In this document: in pieces, positions 52,535 to 62,136 of the stretch
How positions within the stretch are numbered: the stretch's first letter is position 1
Layout of the letters: the number at the start of each line of letters is the position of its first letter
From: Prorocentrum cordatum
Lineage: Eukaryota; Sar; Dinophyceae; Prorocentrales; Prorocentraceae
Assembly: GCA_963575745.1 (NCBI GenBank)
Contig: CAUYUJ010014256.1
Coordinates: 181,001 to 245,000 of the forward strand
DNA: 64,000 bases
Direction: 5' to 3'
Position numbers and translations under genes: made by a program
Notes under the pieces: generated by a model
The model's input: the letters and a program-made list of their open reading frames with translations, nothing else
Told to the model about the DNA's origin: nothing
The model's database searches: none

Positions 52535-53490
52535 GTGGAGATGGCGACCCGCCCTAGGGAGTGGCACGCTGGTGCGTCCTCCCTGCCGCAGGAGGAGAAG
52601 GTGCTGGCGGCGCCCACGGCGGAGTCCGAGGTTGGCATCGGCCTGCAGAACTTCGTGCGCGAGCTGGGGAGAGCCAACAAGCACGCAGAGGAGGCAGGTG
52701 GCGCAGCCAAGGGCACGCTGGCCAGCATTGTTCGCGCAGAGGAGCAGCTAGTATTCATGGCCAGGGGATGCGACTACTACACGGTCACTTTGCGCCCAGG
52801 ACTGCTTGGCAAGGATGCTTTCCACGCGTTGAGGTCCGTGGGTCAGAACTCCAGGCCACTCTTCAGGTCCATCAAGTTCCCCACCAACATCGCCAATAGC
52901 ATCGCGTACGGCTTCGCGGCGTTCCAGCACGGGGGGCGCGATCACCTGCACCTGCCGGACTACTGCCTCAGCTGCGCGAGCTTCCCGAGGACGACAGAGG
53001 CGGACATGGGTGGTTACGTGCCCCCGAAGGACTACAAGTTAGAGACACGCCCGAGGCGTGCGTCCACCCCCCAGCACTGGTTCCAGGATGCCCAGCGCGA
53101 GTCGCGGGCGCGGGCCTGCTTCTACGGCCAGGAGCACTACGACCAGCAGATCAAGGCCGCCGAGCACCTGCTCAGCCTCAACGACGAGGCAGAGTATGCA
53201 TGGCCCCCCCAACGTCATCTTTGGCATCTGGGCGGAGCTGCGCGGCCGCTGGTGTGAGGAGCTGCGGATGAAGAGGGCGCGCATGCTGGAGCTGATGGGC
53301 GATGAAAACCCGACCTGGGTGCATCAAGTTCGTGTGCGCGTCCCCCGCCAGCAGCGAGGCCCCGCGACCGTGGTTGCGTATGCCGCGCACCTACTTCCTG
53401 GACGAGCCTGGCCAGTACTTCATGACGGACATCATGGTCAGGCACCACAACACGCTGGCGAGGTCGCAGTGGCAGGCGGCTTTCCGCTCT
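52535..53490 (+). pseudogene. DIRS element, continuation after TAG; three frames
   Basis: In frame with the previous ORF after its TAG: VGIGLQNFVRELGRANKHAE, RPLFRSIKFPTNIANSIAYG, then DYCLSCASFPRT. The frame then changes at a C7 run (53203-53209) to NVIFGIWAELRGRWCEELRM, and again near 53312 to PRTYFLDEPGQYFMTDIMVR. These fragments look like one helical domain broken by indels. The domain is unknown to me. Confidence 0.5.
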
Positions 53491-53491
53491 A

Positions 53492-54217
53492 ATGCGGTCC
53501 GCCCATCCGCAGCCCATCCAGCCCAGGTCCGGGCCCACAGCGGGCATGGCGGGTTCAGGGGGCTCCGAGGCTGGACGATCGGCGGGGGGGGCCGCGGGAG
53601 GTCGCGGGGGCGCGGGTCTGCTCGGGCATGCTCTCTCGCGCAAGGAGTGCGGCCGCAGTCTCGACCACCGCCCCAAGTCTCCAGCGAGCGGCCGCATCAT
53701 CTGCTGGGGCAACTCCAGCTGGCAGGGGTGTCACCACTCCTCGTGCCCGCACTCGCACAAGCCGATCGGCAAGGTCGGCCTGTTGGACCGCTCTGTGCAG
53801 ATGCAGCTGATCAAGCGGGGGGGCCCCAAGGGAGGTCCCAAGGTGGGCTCGCGCGAGGATGCGAACAAGAAGATCGAGGCGCTCAGGCAAGCACAAGAGG
53901 CTGAGGATGCGTCCAAGAGAGCCGGCGAGGCGGGCGCACAGGCGCCCGCCCCAGCGGGCGGCGGCAAGGGGGCTGACGGCGGGAAGGGCAGCGGCAAAGG
54001 TGTCGACGGCCGGAGCGGCGGCAGCATCGATCCCAGCGTCGGCCAGGACCAGGAGGTAGAGTGGCAGCCGAGCAGCGCCGGCTGCGGGGGCATCCAACGA
54101 CGGGGCGGAGAACGCAGCGCTCCCGCCGTCAGGCTGGGTGGGAGCACCGCAGGAGCTCAGGGGCTTCAACCCGACAGAGCTGGAGGAACACCTGCGGGTT
54201 ACCATGCAGGGCCCTGA
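53492..54217 (+). CDS. DIRS element, CCCH zinc finger in Gly/Ala-rich protein
   Basis: 241 residues. CWGNSSWQGCHHSSCPHSH (about 53703-53760) fits C-x8-C-x4-C-x3-H exactly, the CCCH finger that binds RNA. It is preceded by CGRSLDHRPKSPASG and followed by KVGLLDRSVQMQLIKRGG, a Lys/Ala-rich helix and a Gly/Lys-rich spacer. The next frame (54138 on) overlaps its end. A nucleic-acid-binding gag role is likely. Confidence 0.65.
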   Translation: MRSAHPQPIQPRSGPTAGMAGSGGSEAGRSAGGAAGGRGGAGLLGHALSRKECGRSLDHRPKSPASGRIICWGNSSWQGCHHSSCPHSHKPIGKVGLLDRSVQMQLIKRGGPKGGPKVGSREDANKKIEALRQAQEAEDASKRAGEAGAQAPAPAGGGKGADGGKGSGKGVDGRSGGSIDPSVGQDQEVEWQPSSAGCGGIQRRGGERSAPAVRLGGSTAGAQGLQPDRAGGTPAGYHAGP

Positions 54218-55100
54218 CGCCCGCTGGCTTGGCAACCATCATCGGGCCAAACAGCAGCGGGCCCACCTGCCCGACTCTACCCCTGAGTTGGCCAGGCGCA
54301 AGGAGGTGATGCACGAGATCGACACTGACCCTACGCTGGCGCACATCGCGGCCGAGACTGGCCTGCTGGGCTGTTACCTTCGGAATCGAGTCCGAGCAGC
54401 CAAGGAGGCGAATGAAGAGTACGACGTGGAGGCCCTCGCCGCGCACGCGGTGGACTACGGGTGCCCTGAGCTCGCGGAGGCGGCGAACGCGTTCATGCAG
54501 CAGCACAACGGGCGGGGGAAGGCAGGTGAGATCACCACTCACCAGGCCATCGTAGGCCCCATCACGTGGGGCGAGGATGACGAGCCAGGGACAGGCACGC
54601 TCATGCTGGCAGGCAGCGAGTGGGCGATGCTCGACTATCGCGACAAGCTGGCGTTGGACCCCGAGACGGTCGAGGTGTTGGACGGTTTGCAGCACTCGAG
54701 CAAGGGGCCCCCGGAGATCGAGCTCAGGAAGTGCGCTATCATCAACGTGATCGCCGCGCGCATGATTCGCGAGGCCCCGCCGCAGGAGTGCGAGCGGCCA
54801 TCGGCGATAGCTGTTCAGGAGGAGAGTTTGAACTTCCGAAAGGAGATGCTGCAAGCTGCGCGGATTGCCGAGGGCGCTTTGGGCGAGGTCCCGGGCCTTC
54901 TGACGCAGGCGGAGGCAGACCTCCGCATCTTCTGCCACGCCCCCACGCACCGAGACCACGACAAGGACTACCGCATACACGCGGCCCTGCCGCCCGACCT
55001 CCTGCGCACGAAGGCGCTGGGTGCGGTGAGGGTGGACTACTACGGTCGCGGTCGAACTCATCGTCGGCGCCGAGTTCACGAGACGGGAGGAGGATATTCT
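54138..55100 (+). CDS. DIRS element, helical domain upstream of the methyltransferase-like region
   Basis: About 310 residues in one frame, mostly helical and acidic: TLAHIAAETGLLGCYLRNRV, then KCAIINVIAARMIREAPP, then LNFRKEMLQAARIAEGALGE. Near 55040 the frame shifts; the new frame reads VELIVGAEFTRREEDIL, then TAG (55102-55104), then VLVHKGHMRVLVPPG and onward into the methyltransferase-like region. I do not know the domain. Confidence 0.5.
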
Positions 55101-55104
55101 GTAG

Positions 55105-56049
55105 GTGCTCGTGCACAAGGGTCACATGCGGGTCCTTGTCCCGCCAGGAGTGGGTGTCATGGGACAACTCTACGGAGCAGTCGTTGACGTGCAAGAGTTG
55201 CCCGCTCTGGGCTGGGAGGCGCTACTTGAGTTGGCGCTCGCCACGCGTTCCCCGCCCGCGCACCCAGGCGCGTTGGCGTGCCGGCGCTGCGCAGAGGCCG
55301 CGGGACTTGTGGCCACGAGGCGCCTTGCCTCGGGCTTCTTGGTGGGCCTCCTGAGCGACGAGACGCTGGCCAACCCCGCGCTCTTTTTGGAGAAGGCGGT
55401 GGCAGGAGAGGTCGAGGAGGACGAGGGCCAAGGAGGCGAGAAGGTCGGGGAGATGAGCTCGGACCCGTCTGAGGAGGAGATCTGTATCTGGCTCGGCGCG
55501 CAGGCAGCACTTCTGCCGCAGCGAGGTCGTCGGCTTGACTTCCTGGAGATTTTTACGGGGGAGGTTCGCATCTCCCAGGCAGCGGCGCAGCAGGGCGGCC
55601 GGGCCATCGAGATCGGGCTCCAGCACGGCCAGGGCATGCGCCGCAGGAGGGACAGGAAGCTTTTCCTGGACCTCATCCAGCTCTACGACCCGTACGAGAC
55701 GTGGATCAGCTGGCCTTGCACCGCCTTCTGTGCGTTTGTTGCTCTCAACGAGTCGCGAGGGGTCGACCTGTCCAAGGTTAAGAAGGAGGGGGCAGTGTTT
55801 CCCGCACTAGCGAAGAGGATCATGGCCGAGCGAGCCGCCAAGGGGCGGGGATGCTCGGGAGAGAACCCGTGGCTCTCGGCAGCGTGGCGCCTGCTCGCCT
55901 CGACCCTCGTCGACCCTGTCCGGCACCAGGTCCGCCTCGATCAGTGCGCGCTCAACCATCGGAGCGCGGCAGGTGGGCTTCATCTCAAGCCCACCCGCAT
56001 CGATGTCGACCTCGGCGGACGTCGCCAAGGCCCTCAATCTCCGCTGTAG
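55105..56049 (+). CDS. DIRS element, cytosine-methyltransferase-like domain
   Basis: Within this frame, LDFLEIFTGEVRISQAAAQQ (about 55534-55590) resembles the SAM-binding motif I (DLFxGxGG-S), and ETWISWPCTAFCAF (about 55699-55737) resembles the catalytic PC motif IV. DQCALNHRSA and LKPTRI near the end, then RCSGDHVHDLVEG in the next frame (from about 56030), fit the pattern of methyltransferase-like modules in dinoflagellate retroelements. The WPC instead of PPC, and the lack of other C5-methyltransferase motifs that I can see, leave activity doubtful. Confidence 0.65.
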   Translation: MLVHKGHMRVLVPPGVGVMGQLYGAVVDVQELPALGWEALLELALATRSPPAHPGALACRRCAEAAGLVATRRLASGFLVGLLSDETLANPALFLEKAVAGEVEEDEGQGGEKVGEMSSDPSEEEICIWLGAQAALLPQRGRRLDFLEIFTGEVRISQAAAQQGGRAIEIGLQHGQGMRRRRDRKLFLDLIQLYDPYETWISWPCTAFCAFVALNESRGVDLSKVKKEGAVFPALAKRIMAERAAKGRGCSGENPWLSAAWRLLASTLVDPVRHQVRLDQCALNHRSAAGGLHLKPTRIDVDLGGRRQGPQSPL

Positions 56050-57439
56050 CGGGGACCATGTGCATGACTTGGTGGAGGGCAAGGCAGTCACCAAGTGCCG
56101 CGAGACGCACTCGCAGGAGATGGCCGACCTGGTAGCCAGAACGGTCATGCAGCGGGCGCGACGAGATCGTCAAGCAGGTGGAGTTGAGCACGAGGGGGGG
56201 GGGGGGTCAGATCAGCACGGTGATGAGGAGGCGCTCGGTGGCAGGATTGAGGAGTCAACTCAGGCGGGGGAGGTCATCATCGAGTGCGACTCGAAGAGTA
56301 GACCGGAAGACGCGGCGGCCAGGGCCTATTGCGATTTTTTGCAGGACCACCAGGACTATGAGGAGGATCAGGTCAAGGAGGTGGTAAGGCTGGGAGACGC
56401 GGCGCTGGAGGAGGCGGGGTCGCTCGAGAAGGCGATCGTCGCTCTAAGGGGGGTATGGTGGGAGAGGCGCGGCTACCACTTGAGGGGCATCTTCGACAAG
56501 AATTTGGAGCCGCTAGTAGAGGGCGCGCTGCTGGACTACGCGCGGAAGGTGGCCAAGGAGGGGGCTAGGACGAGGTTCAGAGGAGTGCCGGCGCGCCTCA
56601 AGGCGCTGCCCCACCCCAGCGCGAAGGATCACCTTGATGAAGTGATGCGCGCCCTCTGGAAGGATGCGGCGACGGGCCGTGTCCTGCTGTGCACCAACGT
56701 CCACGAGCACTTGCTCAGCAAGGTTGCGAGCGCGCCCATGGCGAGGGTGCCCAAGCAGAACCCAGACCGCACCATGAGCGACAAGGGCCGCCTCATTTGG
56801 GACGGGACGGTCCCCAACCAGAGCTGCCCCAAGGAAGACCACCCTCCAGCGGACCCGCCGCGGCATGAGGACCTCGCCCGCATCATCATGTGGTGGAAGG
56901 CGCGCATGCCGGGCGTGGACATTGTGCTGGCCAAGAAGGACGTCAAGGACGCCTTCAGGTGGGTGGCCGAGATGGACGCGTGCATCTTCGGCGCGGACCT
57001 TGAAGGAGGAAAGTGGGGTGTCGCAGCCCTGATCACGGCGGTCTACATGGTCCTCACGTTCGGTTGGACGGGCAGTCCGGGCGAGTGGATGACATGGGCG
57101 TGGGAGGCGAAGTGCTACCATGCAGCCTACCGCCCTGCCGATGCGAGGTGGGACGACAGCGTCCCCTTTCACAGCTCGTTTCTCATGGGCGATCAGGTGC
57201 TCGTCGAGCCCGACATCGGCGCGAGAGCGGCTCAGAGTAGCGACGCGGCGCTCGAAGGGATAAGGGCGTGCCTCGGCGACGAGGCCATCAACGAGGAAAA
57301 GGTCCTCGAGGAGGGTGGCTGGGAGACGTCGAAGATATGCTGGGGCCTCCTCTACCGCACCCGCGAGGGTACGATTGAGATGCCGGAGCCTAAGATCGAA
57401 AAGGCGGCCTGCCTACTGGCGGCCCCTACGCTGCACTAA
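55973..57439 (+). CDS. DIRS element, reverse transcriptase
   Basis: 488 residues. The first ~60 finish the preceding methyltransferase-like module. RT motifs: SDKGRLIWDGT (motif 1/2, about 56775-56810), motif A VLAKKDVKDAFRWV (about 56925-56965), motif B LTFGWTGSPGEWMTW (about 57053-57100) and motif C SFLMGDQVLVEP (about 57178-57213). Motif C has Gln where the second catalytic Asp of xxDD is expected, which should abolish polymerisation. FGxxGSP in motif B is typical of DIRS-like RTs. TAA at 57437-57439 ends the frame, which then reopens in phase. Confidence 0.85.
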   Translation: MGFISSPPASMSTSADVAKALNLRCSGDHVHDLVEGKAVTKCRETHSQEMADLVARTVMQRARRDRQAGGVEHEGGGGSDQHGDEEALGGRIEESTQAGEVIIECDSKSRPEDAAARAYCDFLQDHQDYEEDQVKEVVRLGDAALEEAGSLEKAIVALRGVWWERRGYHLRGIFDKNLEPLVEGALLDYARKVAKEGARTRFRGVPARLKALPHPSAKDHLDEVMRALWKDAATGRVLLCTNVHEHLLSKVASAPMARVPKQNPDRTMSDKGRLIWDGTVPNQSCPKEDHPPADPPRHEDLARIIMWWKARMPGVDIVLAKKDVKDAFRWVAEMDACIFGADLEGGKWGVAALITAVYMVLTFGWTGSPGEWMTWAWEAKCYHAAYRPADARWDDSVPFHSSFLMGDQVLVEPDIGARAAQSSDAALEGIRACLGDEAINEEKVLEEGGWETSKICWGLLYRTREGTIEMPEPKIEKAACLLAAPTLH

Positions 57440-57451
57440 GGACATCAGACC

Positions 57452-59490
57452 ATGACCTGGAACTTCTTGGAGATATATCGAGGCAACCAGCAGTACTGGT
57501 GCCTCGTCATGCCAGCCATGCGTTGCCTCGTGAGCGCTACTGACGCGCTCATGCGGGGTCGCCCGAGGAGGCTTGCAGGTCCCAGGAGCGATGATCAGCA
57601 AGGACACTTGGCGTGGACGGACTTCTGGCAGGCCACGGAGGTGGCGCGCGTCTTGGCAGCAGATAGGACGAAGTGGAGCTCACGCTTCGCGGGCGCGCTG
57701 CCTGGCGTCCTCTCCATCAATGTGAAGTTGGCGCTCCCTGGGTGGCAGTATCGCGTGATATGGGTCACTGGCGACGCCCTCCCGCAGAGGATCGCCACGG
57801 TCGACTGGGTCAACGCCAAGTGCGCCTTCCATGCTGCGCCTGACTTCATGCAGGCGTTGCGGGAGGCGGTAGGCGTAGAGGAGGATGAGGAGGCCATCAT
57901 CGCGATCGCCGAGTTCATGAAACTCGTGACGTTCGCGGCCAAAGCAGGCGTAGAGGGCTGGTGGGAACGAGGGGTGGTGATGCACGGCGGGGACAACTAC
58001 GACGTGCACTGTTGGCTCCAGAACCGCAGGGCGAAGAACCGGCACGCCAGCTTCCTGATTACGGTGGTCACGTGCCTCGAGGCGGTCTACGGCTACGAGG
58101 TCGCGAGCGCCATTTCCGCGCGCACCACAACGTCACCGCGGACTTTTTCTCCAGGGTCGAGGACGAGGAGGCGGTGGAGTTGGCCAGGTCGAGGGGTCAG
58201 GAGGTCGTCGACTTGCGTGACAGCTGGGCTAAGCACCTCGAGCGAGGCTGGCGGCATCATGCACTGGTCTGGGAGGGCCAGAGTGACGCAGACGCCAGGG
58301 TCGCGAAGCAGCTGCCCGTGGCTCGGCGCGAGCCGCACCGTCCGCGGACCCTCCAGATGAGACCGGGGCGGGCGGTGACTCTAGTCGAGTGGCGAGGCGC
58401 CACTGGTGCCTTGTGCAAAGCGGGGGCTCGCCGGGGCGTTGTCGTTTGGATGCTCGCGGCTCCCGGAGCCCCAGGCGCGGGGCGCACTGCGTGGCCCCCA
58501 GGCGTGGCAGAATGGAACGCCAGAGGCCCGGGGCATGCAGATGCGGCGGCAGCCAGCTTGACCAATGACGGCGGCGAGGAGGCGAGGCGCTGGGCGAAGT
58601 TCATGGTCCAGGTGAAGGCGGAGGTCGCTCTTGCAGACGCGCCAGGCCCCGCTGATCCATGCCGTGCGTTGCGGAGACTGAGGGGCGCAGGCTACAGCTG
58701 GGAGGAGGTGGAAGTGTGCTGCTCTAGGCTGGGCGAACCGATCGCGAAGCAGCGCAGGGTGGTCTTGGCGGTCCAAGGCGGAGGAGAGGCGATGAGCCTG
58801 GGCCAGGAGTCCGTGGAGCCGCAGAGCGTCAGGTCGTGCGTCGGCAAGCTCAGCCAGGGCACCATCAGACTCAGCAGTGAGGATGGCGAGCTGGTCCTGG
58901 ACCCGCGTATTCCCAAACGGGGGGGCCCTGATGGCGCGCGACCCTGCGGCCACTGGCACCCCAGAGGAGAAAGCTCCAAGGAGCTGGTGTACTCGTCAGA
59001 AGGTCCGTCGCCGAGCATTAGGAGCGCAGCGCTGGCAGGGGGGGCTGGAGACCGCATCTTGTTCCATGATGCTCGGGGCCCGCTCCCAGGAGTCTGGCAG
59101 CTTGGGGGCGAGGACATCTGGAAGCTCACAGGAGGCGCACTGGCGATCTTTCGGCGGGCAGTTGAGGAGGACACCGAGACCAGCGACCTCGTGGCCTGGG
59201 GTATCAGAGCAGCTACCCCCCAGCTGGCGGACGCCATGATCGAGGAGGCGATGTTCCAGCTGGAGAGCTCCCTGCAGCAGCAGGACGCCGGCAAAACGGG
59301 GGTTTGCTCGCTAGCAAGAGAGGACGCGCAATGGGAGCGGCTGCAGACGTGGCTGCGCGCATGCCGTGAGTGCCCGAGCGACCCAGGAGGCCGGGCGGCA
59401 ACGCTCAGGAAGGAGAGGCTGCCAGAGGCGGGCGCAGAGTTTGCTCGACGACCCGTGCCCAGACGTGCTTTCTCTGCGTGTTGGGCGTGA
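57452..59490 (+). pseudogene. DIRS element, RNase H region and C-terminal extension (two frames)
   Basis: Phase-continuous with the RT after its TAA. RGNQQYWCLVMPAMRCL is the RT connection that follows DIRS-like RTs. YRVIWVTGDALPQRIATVDW gives the first RNase H strand (Asp), and GGDNYDVHCWLQNRR the second (Asp-Asn). Near 58110 the frame changes and continues FRAHHNVTADFFSRVEDEE, the HN-x-x-AD motif that ends RNase H. About 430 residues of Arg/Gly/Ala-rich sequence follow to 59490, with no motif I recognise. Confidence 0.7.
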
Positions 59491-59932
59491 CCCGGACGGA
59501 GGACCACAGTGCTGGAATGGGTGCGGGAGGAGCTGCGCTCGCCTCGACCAGGGCTGGGGCTGGCACTGCTGTCGGACGTGCCGTAATACGGATGGCGAAG
59601 CCCATGGGCCCTACGGTCAGGCCCAATATGAGGACCTCCAGAAGATGCAGAAAGAGGCAGGCTACCGCCCACCGGCCTGCGAGGAGGCGAGTGGCAGCGG
59701 TGGTCCTGGAGCCCAGGCAGCAGGCGAGGAGGCGCCGAGGCACCCCTCTCCCATGGGAGAGGCGAGCGGCAGCGGCGGTCCCGGAGCCCATGCAGCAGGC
59801 AGGAGAGGAGGCATCGAGGCACCCCCCGCTTATGGCGGCGCCGGGCGGCCGCTTGCCCCCCATCTGGGAGGGGCAGCAGCACGCGGTGGCGAAAGCACCC
59901 CCGAGCGCAGCGCAGGTGGGCTCGCGACCTGA
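59460..59932 (+). CDS. DIRS element, small Cys-rich zinc-finger-like protein
   Basis: In this frame DGGPQCWNGCGRSCARLDQG is followed by WGWHCCRTCRNTDGEAHG (about 59500-59610): a C-x3-C-x3-C...CC-x2-C...H pattern. It resembles a Cys-rich motif seen in many dinoflagellate proteins, with CC-x2-C before G-x-x-HG. The rest is Gly/Ala/Pro-rich with two near-identical ~75-bp repeats (GAGGCGAGTGGCAGCGG-type words at 59685, 59760 and 59933). Confidence 0.5.
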
Positions 59933-60103
59933 GGAGGCGGGCGGCAGCGGAGGGCCTGGGGCCCAGGCAGCAGGCGAGGAGGCGCAGGCCACACCGCCAC
60001 CGATTGAGCCGCAGCCGGGTTGGGCGCTGCCAGCGCCTAAGGAGACTGCGGGCGGGAGACTGCCGTCACGCCCCCCCCCCCTCGCGGCAGGTCGCCGCCA
60101 CCA

Positions 60104-61234
60104 GTGACGCCGGGGAGAATCTGGGGGGGTGACGAGGCGCCACCCGTGCCCTTCCCAGGAGGCGACCCTAGCGCCAGACACGACTGGTGTGAGTACTGCG
60201 GCGTGCAAGGCGAGGGTCGAGATGCGGGTTGCCCGATGTGTCATAGGGTCTACCCCGTCTCTATCGCACGGGATCGGACTCTGGCGGCGCAGAGGGCAGC
60301 TGAGGCAGAGAGGGCGGCTTTTGCAGCGGCTCGAGCGGCGCCGCTGCCGCGCAGGTCGTTGCCCAGCGACGCCCAGCTCGGCGATCCGATCCCCCCGAGC
60401 GGGCCGGACAGGCGCGCCGGAGCTGTCTCCGACGACGAGAGGTGGGGAGGCTGGACCCCACAGGGCCGAGAGGCCACTACCTCGGACGGCGCATGCGCGG
60501 CCGGCGCGGTGGGCGCGGGGCCCGCCCAGGCTCCGGCCCAGGAAGGGGGGCCGGTCAGGGATCTGGCCCCTTGCCTCAACCCGGGGTGCCCCTACCTGGA
60601 GCACAGCGCCCCTGGGGGGCTATGGAAGCCGGGCCACTGCTGCGACAAGTGCGGGGGCCGCCACCACGAGCAGGGCTGGGCCGCAGGAGGCGTCACGCAC
60701 TACAAGTACTGCGAGAAGGCGCCTCACGGCCGCGAGGGAGAGGAGCAACCGGGGGGAGGAGGTGGAGGAGGCGGCGGGGGCCGCAAGAAGAAGAAGAAAA
60801 AAAAGAAGAGACCTGCGCTGGACGACGCGGCGGTGGAGGGCCGGGCTAGGGCGCTGGCGGCGCTCCGCGATGATGCCGAGGAGGAGGAGCCGTCACCCGA
60901 GTGCCCACCTCCCTCGCCACGTGAGCTGAGGAGGGGGAAGAGGGGCGCGGAGGCGGAGGCCCGCAAGGGCGAGCCGCGCATCAAGCTCGTTGCGACGATG
61001 CTGCCAGCTAAGGTGAAGGAGGAAGTGAAGTCTGAGGATGAGGGCTCTAAGACGGCTGCAGTTTCGTCGTCAAGGCAGGAGACGAGCGGCGGGGGTGGCC
61101 GGGGGTCGACCCCGAAGCTGCAGGCCGCAGGCACAAGGAGCTGGCGGAGCGCGTGGAGGGCAGGCGCACCATCGGGAAGAGCGCGGCGAACCAGGAGTAC
61201 CGCCGCCTTCTGGATCACGCAGCGCACGCACTAG
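60104..61234 (+). CDS. DIRS element, protein with two Cys-rich zinc motifs
   Basis: 376 residues. The first motif, WCEYCGVQGEGRDAGCPMCH (about 60188-60245), is C-x2-C-x9-C-x2-C. The second, CLNPGCPYLEHSAPG then HCCDKCGGRHHEQGW (about 60570-60680), pairs C-x4-C with CC-x2-C and HH. A Gly run and a nine-Lys run (about 60784-60811) follow, resembling a nuclear-localisation or nucleic-acid-binding tail, and the end is acidic. Its last part is superseded by another frame from about 61150. It could be a nucleocapsid-like accessory protein. Confidence 0.6.
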   Translation: MTPGRIWGGDEAPPVPFPGGDPSARHDWCEYCGVQGEGRDAGCPMCHRVYPVSIARDRTLAAQRAAEAERAAFAAARAAPLPRRSLPSDAQLGDPIPPSGPDRRAGAVSDDERWGGWTPQGREATTSDGACAAGAVGAGPAQAPAQEGGPVRDLAPCLNPGCPYLEHSAPGGLWKPGHCCDKCGGRHHEQGWAAGGVTHYKYCEKAPHGREGEEQPGGGGGGGGGGRKKKKKKKKRPALDDAAVEGRARALAALRDDAEEEEPSPECPPPSPRELRRGKRGAEAEARKGEPRIKLVATMLPAKVKEEVKSEDEGSKTAAVSSSRQETSGGGGRGSTPKLQAAGTRSWRSAWRAGAPSGRARRTRSTAAFWITQRTH

Positions 61235-61965
61235 CACGGGCTCAGGAGTTGCGCCCGCAGGTGCTTGAGGAGAGACACGGCGGGACAGCCGCGCCCGAGG
61301 GTCAGGGGCCGTCTAGGTCGTCGGAGGAGAGGAGGCGCCCAGCGAGCCCGGCAAGGAGGGCTAGCTCAGCCCCCCCCCGGCCTACGCGGAGCATTGGCAT
61401 GCCGCGTGCCCGTGTCAGGGAGCCCTTGCCGATGCCGTCACCAAGAGAGAGGACAGTCTCACGCAGCCCGCCCAGGCGCAGTGCCACCCCAGAGGACGAG
61501 GGAGGCGAGGATGATGCTGCGAGCTCTGTCGACTCGGAGCTGCAGGCGGAGTCGGGGGAGGCCGACGCGGGCACGGGCAGCGAGGCCAGGATGGCGGCGC
61601 TGAGGGCCTGGGCCATCCCGATCAAGCGCGATGAGGACGACGCGGCGGAGATGGCCAGGAGGAACGAGGCGTGGCAGAGGCTAGGGACGCCACGGGAGGG
61701 CCTCAGCCGGGGGCCGCCTAGGTCTGAGCGTTCTCCATCGCCTGGGCTATCGGCGCCGAGCTCCCCGCCGCTCCACACATCGCGGCAGGCCGAGGCGGAG
61801 GAGCGCCCGGCCTACGCGCCGCTGCCCGGCGAGGACGTATATATCAACCCGCGCGCGGTGGCGCGCTACCTGGCGGACAGGCGGAGCTCTGGCAGTGCAG
61901 GCCCGGGCGAGAGGGGCGTTCGCACCCATCTCGAAGCCATGGCACGGGATGCCATGCATGGCTAA
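61153..61965 (+). CDS. DIRS element, Arg/Ser/Pro-rich protein upstream of the recombinase
   Basis: 270 residues: a short helix (GKSAANQEYRRLLDHAAHAL), a long Arg/Ser/Pro-rich disordered region, an acidic patch, then RMAALRAWAIPIKRDEDDAA and ERPAYAPLPGEDVYINPRAV. It ends at TAA 61963-61965. It is probably the N-terminal part of the recombinase ORF. Confidence 0.5.
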   Translation: MEGRRTIGKSAANQEYRRLLDHAAHALARAQELRPQVLEERHGGTAAPEGQGPSRSSEERRRPASPARRASSAPPRPTRSIGMPRARVREPLPMPSPRERTVSRSPPRRSATPEDEGGEDDAASSVDSELQAESGEADAGTGSEARMAALRAWAIPIKRDEDDAAEMARRNEAWQRLGTPREGLSRGPPRSERSPSPGLSAPSSPPLHTSRQAEAEERPAYAPLPGEDVYINPRAVARYLADRRSSGSAGPGERGVRTHLEAMARDAMHG

Positions 61966-62136
61966 GGCCGCCGTCGCGATCGAGGTGGGGACCGCAGGCG
62001 CGATAGCGGTGGAGGAGACGACCGCAGGAGCGGGTGCCTCGAGCAGGCGCAAGCTGAAGAGGAGCTTGAGGCGCCGGCGAGGAGGTGGAGCTACCCCGAG
62101 CAGAGAGGCGGGCGGCTCGACTGGGCCCTGGCAACC

